From Heterodera schachtii (lineage: Eukaryota; Nematoda; Chromadorea; Rhabditida; Heteroderidae): a stretch of 64,000 nucleotides of DNA. The stretch lies in NCBI GenBank assembly GCA_023374025.1, contig SIJG01000020.1, positions 508,046 to 572,045 of the forward strand. Direction: 5' to 3'. Under the pieces are notes generated by a model. That model was given only the letters and a program-made list of their open reading frames with translations, had not been told where the DNA came from and searched no databases. Each line of letters begins with the position of its first letter. The first letter of the stretch is position 1. Below, piece after piece: positions 35,883 to 46,929 of this stretch. Position numbers and translations under genes: made by a program.

Positions 35883-36869
35883 GGGGTAATTTTTCTTTGT
35901 TTTCTTCTAAACCTTTTTCACAAGGCGAGAAAAATATAAAGAAAATACCAAATATACCCATTTTGCGAGAAAAAAAATTATGGAAAATATTAACGCATTT
36001 TGTCATAAAAAAAAAAGTATAATTCGAAAATTAAGAGCGTCATTAATCTAAAGACCCCAAAATAATTATTGCATTTAACATTTACCAATTCAGGGCAAAT
36101 CGAAAAAAATTCAGGATATTAAGTCGTAATACACTTGGGATATTGGGCGGGTCTCGCTGATCAAGAGAAGTGAAAACCTTATTTGAATGTGACTGATCAG
36201 AAAAAGAAATTTTACACTGATCGAAGAGCCTTCAACGAACTACAACTATGCATACCGATCAGACTAAATGAGAAAGTAGAAGAGATTTTTGACTGAGGAA
36301 CTGCTGATCGGAGGCTTTTGGAAAAAGAAAACGCGGATTTGATTGGATTTTGGCAAACATTCGGCAAGCAGTGATCAGATGCTATTAAAATGATCAAAAT
36401 CAATCAATATCCAATCCATCGGTGAGACTTTTAAAATCCAGTGTTCCCGAGTCCCGTTAGGAAAAGTTCATAGATAATTGGATTCAATTGAGCTATCACC
36501 AAAAATTTTCGACTAAAACGATGCCAACTCACACCGATGGGATAAATATGAAAATTTCATTGAAATATCCGGGCTATATTTCTTGACTATTATAAAATCT
36601 CATTTGAATTGGTTTTTTTTTCTTCTTAGGCTAAAAAAAGGGAATAAAAACCAAAGAAATATTCATTTAGAAAAATATTTAAATGATTCCCAAATTATGT
36701 AAAGGATTATGCAGTTTATTCATGGAAAAACGTACAATTGGAGAACTAAGCATCATTAATCTTATGACTCCAAAATGTTATGCACGGAAATTTGGAAAAA
36801 AGAAATCATTGGATAATTTGGCGTGGCATTCATTCATGACACGGCACGGCACTACCATGCTCACTTTAG

Positions 36870-37265
36870 GACGACCATAAAAATCAGGACATGTTAATCT
36901 TTAAGATTGCATTTATCCAATTCAGGATGAATCTTAAAAATCAGGACATGTTAATCTTTAAGATTGCCTTTCTCCAAATCAGGACGACTCTAACAAATCA
37001 GGAGATGTTAATCTTTTAAATTGCCTTTCTCCAATTCAGGATGAATCTGACAAAATCAGAATTTGCGTTTATCCAAATCAGGACGAATCTGACAAAATCA
37101 GGACATGTTATTCTTTAAGATTGCCTTTATCTAAATCAAGAGGAATCAGGACATGTTAATCTTTAATATTGCCTTTCTCAAATCTGGACGACTCTAAAAA
37201 ATCAGGATATGTTAATCTCTCAGATTGCCTTTCTCAAATCAGGACGAATCTGACAAAACTAGGAC
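36870..37265 (+). repeat. About 55-65-bp tandem repeat upstream of ubiquitin-like gene B
   Basis: Six to seven copies of a unit containing ATCAGGACATGTTAATCTTT and GATTGCCTTTCTCCAAATC; one or two copies lie at the equivalent place before genes A and C and in the collapsed unit. It directly abuts the TATA-like box, so it may be a regulatory array. Confidence 0.85.
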
Positions 37266-37275
37266 ATTTCTGCCC

Positions 37276-37283
37276 CATAAAAG
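37276..37283 (+). promoter_or_regulatory. TATA-like box of ubiquitin-like gene B
   Basis: CCCCATAAAAGCGGCTCC about 95 bases before the ATG, conserved with gene A. Confidence 0.6.
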
Positions 37284-37378
37284 CGGCTCCTTGACAGCAG
37301 TGAAGCATCATTCCCAAATCATTCATTCATTTTTTCAAATTATCCCTCGAATTACCAACCAAATCCCCCCCCACCCAA

Positions 37379-38957
37379 ATGCATCATTTTTGCTTTTCAT
37401 TATTCTTCACTGGCATTTCTATTCTTTTGCTGCTGGTGATGCCATCCTCCTCGAAAGACATTGAAATTAAAGTGGAGGCTGACAGAAAGATAAACAATGA
37501 TCCCATAATCAAGACCAAGAAGTACAATGAGTTCACCGTCAGAGTGGACGATGATGGCACAGTGAAGGATTTGAAAAAGAAAATATGGGAAAAATTGGAT
37601 AAGAAATTCACAGAAAACATTGTAAAAGCACTAGGACAACAACCAAAACTGACATTGGAATATCAGGGATCAAAAACAGATAAAGATTTGTTGGTTGTGC
37701 TTAATGACTCTGATCGATTGACCAATAAAGGCATTGGTGAGGGCTCAACCGTTCATTTGTCGTTTGATAAATTTGAAATTCACGTCGAACCTGAAGAGGA
37801 AAGCCCAATTAAAAAGTTCACCGTTTGGGTGAAAAAAACGGACACTGTGGCAACGGTGAAGGAAATGATCAAAAATGAGACAAAAATTGAGCCAAAAAGA
37901 CAAACACTGAGAGGCCGCAGCCCACTTAGTACGGTACTAATTGACACTCAAATGATGGCACCACTAATTGACATTGAATCAACAATTTACTTGGCCATTG
38001 ATGAATTTCAAATTTTTGTGGATTATGACAACCAAAAGTACCCCTTTTGGGTGCATGGCACGGAAACTGTGGGCATTTTAAAGAAAAAGATCAAAACTGC
38101 ATTTAATATATATTATTACAAGAATGAAGACAGGTCAACACTGGAATACGGCACTGTTGGTGTGCTTGACAACCGTAAATTGATCAATGATTATGGGATT
38201 GGAGAAGGTGCAACCCTATGCTTTTCCCTTAAAACATTTTTAATTGAAGTAAACTATGAAAACAAAAAAGAAAAGCATCACCCATTCATTGGGGTGCGCG
38301 AGAGTGACACGATGAAAATGTTCAAGCAAAAGATTGAGATTGAGCTGGGATTTAAACCGATGATCCAATCACTGACCTATACTCATGGAAAAAAGCAATA
38401 TCCGTTGCTAGCTGATGACACAAAAACACTGGAGGATCATGGCATTACAGCTAGTGAAAGTGCAGAATTGGTTTTTAGTGAATTTCAAATTTGCGTGTTC
38501 AATGACGGCAAAGAGTTGCGCATTTTGATGAAAATTGATGACACTGTGAAAGAATTGAAGGAGAAGGTCAAAGATATGGTTGGCATTCCGTCCAAAAAAA
38601 CAAAAAATTAGCATAGCAAAAGAAGGAGAAGCAACTCATCGTGTGCCTCAAGACAATGAGGATATGTTAAGCATTGTTGCAGACGGAGATGTTGTTGTTC
38701 ATGTGTCTGAGTGTCCCGCCCATCAATTTGAAATTTTCGTCCAATATGGACATCGAAAGAAAGCGATAACTGTTTATGGCACGGACATGGTGGAAAATCT
38801 TAAGAAAGAGATCAACAAAGTGATTGGCATTGTGCCCGAAAGACAAACACTGCAGACTGTGCTTGAGGACGGCAAACAAATCCAAAATTTTGGCATTGGG
38901 CCGAGTTCAACAATTTACTTGTCCGAGTTCGAATCTAAGCCCAGACGACGCGATTAA
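37379..38957 (+). CDS. Secreted tandem ubiquitin-like protein B, six domains, one frameshift
   Basis: ATG at 37379 gives a clear signal peptide (MHHFCFSLFFTGISILLLLV, cut likely near MPSSS). Six ubiquitin-like domains follow, starting near IEIKVEADR, KFEIHVEPE, EFQIFVDYD, TFLIEVNYE, EFQICVFND and QFEIFVQYG, each with a TVxxLKxKI helix and a final STIYLAI-like strand. The frame stops at 38611 but continues in the next frame (KISIAKEGEATHR...) to SEFESKPRRRD at 38957. The break is one extra A in an A7 run near 38593 (gene A reads PPKKQKIS there), so it could be a sequencing error or a real slippage mutation. No Gly-Gly C-terminus, so conjugation in the ubiquitin manner is not expected. Confidence 0.8.
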
Positions 38958-40340
38958 AGAGTCTGATCACACATAATTAGTGAGTGTTTTTTGTTTAAAT
39001 CTTTAATTTATAACAAAAAGCTCACTAATTTTGATCACTCTGACTTTGTAAAGCATTGAAACTTGTCCATTGTTGTTGCACATTTTTATTTGGGACATTT
39101 CATCAATTCCGCCCCACATTGGCACTTTTTTGGACAATATGTCTAACTTTTCGCAAACAACCAAATTACCCCTTTCTTATTATTGTTCGATGGTCCAAAA
39201 GTTGGTTACTTTTTAACAAAAATTTATTGGGTTCAAAACAGCTGGAAATTCATTGAAATTTGTAAAATTTAAATTTTTTTAAAATTTTCTTACCATGGTA
39301 GCGGAATTTACGAAATGTCGTCCTTCCTAACACCCCAAAAACCAACAAACCTTATTTGTTCACCCGTTTTTCTGTCGATCATTTTCCATCAAAAAAAACA
39401 AAAAAAATCCTTTCCCATTTTGGGCTGTCTTTCATTCTTTCAATGGTTCACTTTCATTTCAGTAGTTATCATATTAAACTCTTTTTTTCATTTTCTTTGT
39501 TTCCATTTCTTTTTGCATAAATTTACTTTCAAAAAATTGAATTCAAAGCTACTCAAAAATTGAATTCAAAGCTAATTAAAACAAATTTTACTAAATAAAT
39601 AACTGTAGAACTTAGGTATTAATTTGAGAAAACTAATTTAACTGATAGATTTCATCAGCAGATTTGGGTTCTGCGATTTTTAGCCGTTTTGTGCCAAAAA
39701 TTACGTTACTTTTTTTTGTTGCCATTTTCGTCTCCATTTTTGAAGAATATGGTAAAATGGTGGTCCGGCTGTGCCGTTAGGCGATGACGGAAAAATTTTT
39801 GAGAATTTTAATGCAATTTATTAAGAATTTTTTTCATTTTTATTTGTTAATTTACTTTTAAAAATTTAAATTCAAAAGCACAGATAATTTTATCAGATTC
39901 GTATTTGACAAATTAAAACTAACTCCAAAATTCATTGTTTTGAATTTTCAAAAAATTGAGCCAGCTTTTAATAAATAATTTTGAAGATGAGTTTTTGAGA
40001 AATTTTTCATTTATTTTGGGTCGATTTTTAGGGATGTATTTTTCGTTTTATTGCATTTTTGTTAATAATTTTGGGGAAAACGCCAAAATAGGTTAAAATA
40101 GGTTTTTTAAAAATTTTTTAGGTTTTTAGGTCACAGGGAGCTCAGGAAAAAATAGATAAAAACCTAAAAATCGTATCCCTAATAAGAAAATCAAACTTGG
40201 TGTATAATGAGCAACCGGCGCGGCGTGTGGGAAACGAATTCGAATTAAAAAAGGTCATTAATAAATACCATCAACGACCAGTTTTATTAAATCTGAAACC
40301 GTTTTTGTAATTTGGTCTCAAGAATTGCAAATCATTTTGT

Positions 40341-40543
40341 TCTCCCCCGTGGGGGAGATGCGCCGTTCCCGTAATTAAGTGCAATAACGGGCCAACGCTC
40401 GGCCGAGCGGGAGCAAGCTCCCGGCTACGACCATTTTCCAAAAATTGGTTAATCTCTTTGACCCCGGTGGGGGTCGTTACGGAGATTAAGCCGTAAAGAA
40501 CTGTAACTACACTTTGATCTTAGCCAAAAGGCCGAGAAGCGAT
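40341..40543 (-). ncRNA. U2 spliceosomal snRNA (variant branch-site sequence)
   Basis: On the minus strand the RNA starts ATCGCTTCTCGGCCTTTTGG, the canonical U2 5' end, then AAGATCAAAGTGTAG. SL II stems (TTACGG/CCGTAA; GACCCC/GGGGTC), the Sm site AATTTTTGG, stem-loop III (GGGAGCTTGCTCCC) and stem-loop IV with the conserved TTGCACT loop follow, ending with a CTCCCCCACGGGGGAG hairpin. The branch-site recognition region reads GUGUAGUUACAGUUCUU, whereas U2 is normally GUGUAGUAUCUGUUCUU. Its upstream flank (40544-40740) is shared with the copy at 8507. It may be a functional variant or a pseudogene. Confidence 0.8.
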
Positions 40544-41505
40544 AAACAGACAGCAAAAGTCAGTCTTAAAATGGAAAACAATAGAACTGAAAATGTATAG
40601 GATCAGGATTGGTGCACTGAATAAAGCAGAGATATTGATGCAAAGAGGGGAAATAGTGTGTGTGCACGGAGAGAAAAGAAGCATGAGATGAGGAAGGAGA
40701 CGAAAGAGTGTGTGAGTAAAGAGAAAAAGGAATCATTCATTCTTTTCCCATGATGAGTAATATGGAACCAGAGAAAAAAAAATAGGTAAAAACCTAAAAT
40801 TGGTATCCCTAGTGATAACCAAAAGTTCGATAAATTTATTATTAGGTAAATTACGCTGTGATTTCATCTTCTAAATGAGTGTTCAACAAACAGCAGTACT
40901 GCTGGTCTTAGAAAAGATACAAAAAGAATTTGTATGACACTGATCCATAAAGAATTGTAATGAGTCCAGCAAAATTGAAATTTGTATGAAAATTAACAGA
41001 ATTTGTAATTTACAAAATTTATAAGCACTTATAGAAACAATGTTTCAATTACCTTGGAATCAATAAGCGGGTAATAGTTAAGGTGGTGTGCCTCCTTTTT
41101 TCGAAAAAATAAAAAATTTTAAAAATTATTATTAAAAATTTTAAAAATTATTATAAGTTCAATTTAAAATAAACCAGCACCAAAATTTTCGACTAAAACA
41201 GTTTTGAAAATTTCATTGAAATATTCGGACTATATTTCTGATTAGCATGGAAAATAAAGCGTTATAATCTTATGACACCAAAATGTGATGTATGGAAATT
41301 TGGCAAAAAGAAAGAATGGGATAATTTGGCATTTCAGGGCCAGGCCATTCATTTATTCATTCATTCATTCATGGCACGGCACTACCCTCTTTCAGGACGA
41401 ATCTTAAAAATCAGGACATGTTAATCTTTCGGATAATGTTAATCTTTCGAAGATTTTCTTTATCCAATTCAGGACGACCCTAAAAAAATCAGTACATTTC
41501 GGCCC

Positions 41506-41513
41506 CATAAAAG
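41506..41513 (+). promoter_or_regulatory. TATA-like box of ubiquitin-like gene C
   Basis: GGCCCCATAAAAGGCGCG, at the same point in the shared upstream module as in genes A and B, but about 375 bases before the first ATG. Confidence 0.5.
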
Positions 41514-41885
41514 GCGCGCCCTGAGAAGCAGTGAATCACACCCAGTCCCATCAATCATTTTTCAAATCTATTCACAAGAAATATTTTCCATGAATTGACA
41601 ATTCCATTTTTATTAAAAATAATCGAAAAGATTGCTTCAATTTTTATTCATTTTAGCCAATTTATTAAATGACAATTTTGTTCTATTGCTTTTCCTCATC
41701 TATTATTGGTAGTTTTAAAATGTTAATTAGAAAATGTCAAATTATGAATGGCACCCGCAATATTTTTGGGGTTCGGATTTCCGATTTCTTTCTAGGTTTT
41801 TGACTTGGAAATTCCAAATTTTTTAAAATTAAAGGCTTGTGACTTGACCTAATGATAAGATTTAAAACTAAAATATAAATTAATT

Positions 41886-44295
41886 ATGTTTTTGATTCAT
41901 TTAGTTTTGCTTTATGCTCAACAACCGCCGTCGGAAACATCGCCAAAATTTTTGGTGGAATTGAACGAAAAATTCAAAAAAACAAAGAAGGAAATAATCC
42001 ACGGAATTAATGAGGTGATAATTAGGATTAATTAAGGTCATTAAACATATAATATTAATTCAGCATTTAAGACAAAAAATGACTAAAATTTATTTGTGTT
42101 ATTGAATTTAATATATTGAAAAAATTACGTGCAGTTTCAGAGGGTTTAGCACATAAAACCAACCCTAACATTAATTAGTCTAATTAACAAAATAATTAAT
42201 TCATCTTTCATATTACCCCTCTAATTACCATCAAATTCCCCCCCCCACCCGACCAATAAATTGATTTGCCATTGTTCTTCCGTGGCATTTCTCAATCTTT
42301 TGCTGGAGATGATGCCATCCTCCTCTAATGGCATTACAATTAAGGTGAAGACTGACAGAAGGATAACCAATTTGCTTACTGCTCAACAGCCACTGTTGGA
42401 ATCATCGCCAGAAATTTTGATGGAATTTAATGATAAACTCACAAAAATAAAGAACGAAATTATCCATTCAGTTGAGGAGGTGATAAATTATTGCTAATTA
42501 TGGAACACTTATTAGTCTAATTAACAATTTAATTCATTCATTTATTCATATTGCCCCTCGAATTACCACCAAATCTCCCCCCCCCCCCCAATGAATCGTT
42601 TTTTGCTTTTCATTATTCTTCGCCGGCATTTCTATTCTATTGTAGGTGACGAGCTCAACAACATCTGTTGAAGTGATTAAAATTAATGTGATTGCTGACA
42701 GAACGATAAACTCGAAGATACGCATGAGGTTAACCAATAAGAGCGATCAGATCACTGTCAAATTGAAGGAAAATGAGACTGTGAAAGTTTTGAAGGGGAA
42801 GATAATGGAAAAGTTGGATAAGAAAATTGAAAAAGATATTGGACATGAACTGAATATATATCATCCGAAGCCGACATTGAAATATCAGCAGAAATCAGCA
42901 GCAGACAAAGATTTTGTAGAGCTTGAGGACGACAGTAAAACATTGAAAGATTATGGCATTGGACAAAACGCCACCGTTCATTTGTCGTTTGACAAATTTG
43001 AAATTTTCGTCGAATTTCAAGAGAAAAATCAAATTCAAAAAAACAGATTAACTGTTGGGGTGAAAAAAACGGACACCGTTGAAGCATTGAAGCGGATGAT
43101 CCAAACGCTCACTCAGATTGAGCCCCAAAGGCAAACACTGAGAATGGACAATTGCGGTGCTGTGCTTAAGGACACAGAAACAATGGCCAATTGTAACAGT
43201 AAACACATCGTTTACTTGGCCATTGATGAATTTGAAATTCACGTGCAACTGGAGTACGGTAACACTAAATACACAGTATGGGTGCACAGTATGGACACCG
43301 TTAGCATAGTGAAATTGAAGATTCGTAATCAAATGATCGCATATATTTCTTCATATAAGCATATTAGGGCCAACGAACAAACATTGAAATACGGCACTTT
43401 TGGTGTGCTTAAAGACAGTGAAACTATGGCATTTTATGACATTGGAGCAGGCACAATCGTTCAATTGTCATTGGAAGAAATATATGAAATTGTTGTGGAA
43501 TATGAAAAAACGGAGGAACAGAAAGAGGAGAAAAATGAGAAAAAAGTGGAAAAATTCACGTTTAAGGTGAAAAAAACGAACACTATAGCCACTTTGAAGA
43601 ATATGATCAAAAAGGCGACAAAATTTGTGCCAAAAAGACAAACACTGAGACGCTTTAGCCCATATCGTACGGTGCTTATGGACACTGAAATATTGGCACC
43701 AACAATTCAACATGAACCAACAATTTACTTGGCCATTGATGAATTTCAAATTTATGTGGAATATGACAACGAAAAGTACAACACCATTTGGGTGAAGGGC
43801 ACGGAAACTGTGGCAATTTTAAAGAAAAAGATCGAATATGGGCTTAAACCACCTAATGACATTGATCCCGACACACAAATGTTGCAATACGGCACATTTG
43901 CTGTGCTTGATGACTGTAAAGCATTGAACGACTATGGCATTTTAAAAGACGCAATTGTCTGCTTGTCAATTAGTACATTTCCAATTGATGTGGCGCATGA
44001 AGACGACAAAGGAAGGCATCATAACTATATCATTTGGGTGCGCGAGTGTGATACGGTGAAACTGTTGAAGCAAAAGATTGAGAAAAAGCTGGGATTTGGC
44101 ATTCCGTCCAAACTGAAATTCAAAAAGAAAGATGGCATTGAGACAGTGCTTAAAGACACTTCTCAAACATTGGCATTTTATGGCATTGGAGAAAATGACA
44201 ACAGCATTTACATTGGACAAGCTGAATCTGCTGTAGTTGTTGTTGCACCACCGACAGAGAAGAAGGCTAAACCCACAAAGATCCGGCATTTATAG
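41886..44295 (+). CDS. Secreted tandem ubiquitin-like protein C, intact six-domain copy
   Basis: Three phase-0 exons: 41886-42014, 42309-42479 and 42646-44295, giving 649 residues. Exon 1 begins with a signal peptide, MFLIHLVLLYA, then QQPPSETSP. Exon 2 repeats a related segment (AQQPLLESSPEILMEF), so the two N-terminal exons look like a duplication. The long exon holds six ubiquitin-like domains beginning near IKINVIADR, KFEIFVEFQ, EFEIHVQLE, EIVVEYEK, EFQIYVEYD and TFPIDVAHE, with inter-domain text such as TVHLSFDKFEI and IYLAIDEFQI. The C-terminus is TEKKAKPTKIRHL, without Gly-Gly. Family role is unknown; ubiquitin-like effectors secreted by cyst nematodes are known, but this architecture is one I do not recognise. 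Exon 2's acceptor (CTGGAG) is weak and it may be skipped; exons 1 and 3 still join in frame. Confidence 0.8.
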
Positions 44296-44512
44296 GACAT
44301 TTTGAAAATTTGTCATTTTTACGCCCTTTTTGAACCAAAAATTTTGGCATAGCATTTTTTTAAAGGCAACAAAAAACCAAAGAACATTTGATGTCATTCG
44401 GTAACACAAAAAATATTCATAATTAGATGACAAACCCCCACTAACTTTCAAAAAAAACCAGTTAGCAAAAATGCTCAAAAATAATATTAGTTTTTTTAAA
44501 AATTTTTGGCTT

Positions 44513-44891
44513 TAATGCACTTTATGAGTCCAATCAATTGACAATCCCGAGTTTTTATACAATAACTTTGTTCATGTTCGAGCTAAACATATATTTTTGG
44601 TATCATTCGAAAGCACAAAGTCTAACGAAGCTAAAATATATAAAATCGCAGCGTTCAGGCAATTACCAAAAAAGATATGATTAATTAAGTAATTGTTGAT
44701 TATTTTATAACTTTCAAATGTTAGAATTCTCTTGTTTTCTCGTATTATTAAATTATTTAGTCTTTGTGCTTTCAAATGATACCAAATTCGAACATGAACA
44801 AAGTTATTGTATAAAAACCAGGTATTGTCAATTGATTGGAATCATAAAATACCTTTGGACTCATAAAAGTCGATTGGGCTCATAAAGTGTA
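44513..44891. mobile_element. Foldback element after gene C
   Basis: Ends CACTTTATGAGTCCAATC and GATTGGGCTCATAAAGTG. The inner arms (GGTATCATTCGAAAGCACAAAG on the left, CTTTGTGCTTTCAAATGATACC on the right) are also inverted, so the whole 380 bases can fold. Target duplication unclear. Confidence 0.8.
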
Positions 44892-44919
44892 ATAGAGCCA
44901 AATTTTTTTTTTTTTTTAT

Positions 44920-45190
44920 CATGGTAGACAGAAGAATTGACGAAATGTCCTAGCACCCAAAAAAAAGATGGAATGATCGATCCGAAACATTTGTCGTTTC
45001 CCCATTTTCTTTCGGATCTCTTCAGCAGCTGTCACTGATGAAATTGTTTTTGTCATTTGTAATTTTATGGGTGTTGTAGTGCGTTTTATAAATCCGCCAG
45101 TTTTGGTTACTGTAACAGTACCACTTGACGATCCATCATGTTGCCCTCCAACTGTGAGCAAACACAGCATTGGTGGTACTCTGACACGGG
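44920..45190 (-). other. Conserved minus-strand open segment in the array 3' flank, copy 1
   Basis: Open on the minus strand from a TGTCAG acceptor-like site. It reads VPPMLCLLTVGG, GTVTVTKTGGFIKRTTT, TKTISSVTAAEEIRKKMGKR and QMFRIDHSIFF. Copy 2 at 48850-49135 differs by indels of three bases only and keeps the frame, which suggests past or present coding function. No family recognised. Confidence 0.4.
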
Positions 45191-45464
45191 TGAGGTCAGA
45201 AGAGCATATACATAAATATAGAAAAGTTTGATTAAAACCGAGTTAAGCGTCAGGGTAAAAAAAATGAAAAAATTTTTCATTTAAAATCGAAATCGAAATA
45301 ATTAATCGCTGAGAAAAAATTAAAAAATTAGAGAAATTACAATAGAACGATTTTTCAATTTCTTAGAGAATTTTTAGGGTTTTCAGTTTTTTTAATATTT
45401 TTTCACGGAAAGTTTTTTTACACCTTCCCATCGATAAAATTTATAAAAAATTAATGCATTTATA

Positions 45465-46498
45465 CAGGGTGAAAAATAAGTCTTGCACCACCTATTTTTT
45501 GTTGTAACTTTTTTCAAATGCAACCAAAAATGACCAAAATATATTCAAAATGTGCACAACAGATTAGGGAATAATTATTACTTAATAGTTTTATCCTATC
45601 TTTAGAGAGTCATAAGATAGAGACAAAAATGTGCCAAAAAATTTTTACAGTTGGCACGCAACTCACGGGTCAATGTTTGGTGATTTTCCGGAGAAAGGTT
45701 TAACGAAACGAAACCATTTTTGCATGAGAATTAACGAAGACCCCGGTCACTTAAATGGACTACACAAGATAATTCTAGGGCTCTCTTTAAGAAAATAAAA
45801 GGCCCAGATTTTATCATGGATAAAACCCAAAAAATTGCCCCTGAACCAGTCGTAAATTCCAATCATCCAAAATATTATTCCTGATTTCTTCAAAAATGCC
45901 ATTATCTGGCATAAGCTACCACTTGGACCAAGGCTTTATGCCACGCCAAAGAATTTCAGCTGAGTAATTATTTGTGTGCATATGACCCCCTTATGCCTTA
46001 AAATCTATGAAATTTGACCAATTTCTAAAATCGCCCGAAATCTTATGAAATAAAAATAATTTTTAATAGCAATCAATCACATTTGAAAGAGCAGATTCTG
46101 CTGGCTATGTTATATGATTTTAGTTTAATATAAACAATTTTAGTTTAGAAAATTAATGCCCGAAAAAATATTTCCAAGTCGCGTGCCTGAGGGGTAATTT
46201 TAAAGAACTATGTTATGACATATTCTCCACATTAATTCATTATTTTGCTTCACTTAGTTTAGTTGTTAGAATTTTTTTATTGTCTACGCACAGTGAACTT
46301 TTGGCGCCAAAAATGGGTCACAATTTTTGATGGTACTATTACTCCATTGAGAAAATGAATTTTTCTTTATAATTCAGAGTGCTTTAAAGAGAATTGAATG
46401 GGCTTCAAAATGAGTATAAAAAGATTAAAATCGGTTTTGTGGTTTATGAAATATTAAAAATTTTAAAGTGGTGCAAGCAAGACTTATTTGTCACCCTG
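45465..46498. mobile_element. Tc1/mariner-like non-autonomous element with TA duplication
   Basis: Terminal repeats CAGGGTGAAAAATAAGTCTT and AAGACTTATTTGTCACCCTG, each extending over GCACCAC/GTGGTGC, flanked by TA on both sides (45463-45464, 46499-46500). CAGGG ends with a TA duplication are typical of Tc1/mariner. The 1034-bp interior shows no long transposase frame. Confidence 0.88.
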
Positions 46499-46929
46499 TA
46501 CATATTTGGGGATCACAATTAAACCAAATTATGAAAATACAATAAATTGACTTCGGGTATTGTTCATTAAAAAATTTCGTGTTTCGTATTTTATTTTAGT
46601 TTCGTTTTTTCGCATTTCACATTTTATTTTAAGTCCCCATTTACATTCGCCTTAACAACATAACTCGAAAAAGCACATATAAAAAATCTAATTTTAATCA
46701 CCCAACTTTCGAAAAAATTAATTTTTTATTTTTTAGAAATTCATTCCTGAAATATTAGTCCGCAAATTTTCGGCTAACCCATTTTGGATTGTGATATATT
46801 TATTCCATTAGGATATTTGGCGCTGTTTTCTTAATTTGGTTAACAACTAAAAAAATTAGGGTCCAAAAAAGTTCCATGTTGATATTTTCAAATAAAATGG
46901 AATTTTATACAAATAAATTTAATTGGAAT

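Noticed and set aside
37379..38957. Calling the array ordinary polyubiquitin
   Set aside because: Domains are strongly divergent, lack Gly-Gly junctions and are preceded by signal peptides; polyubiquitin units are near identical and cytosolic.
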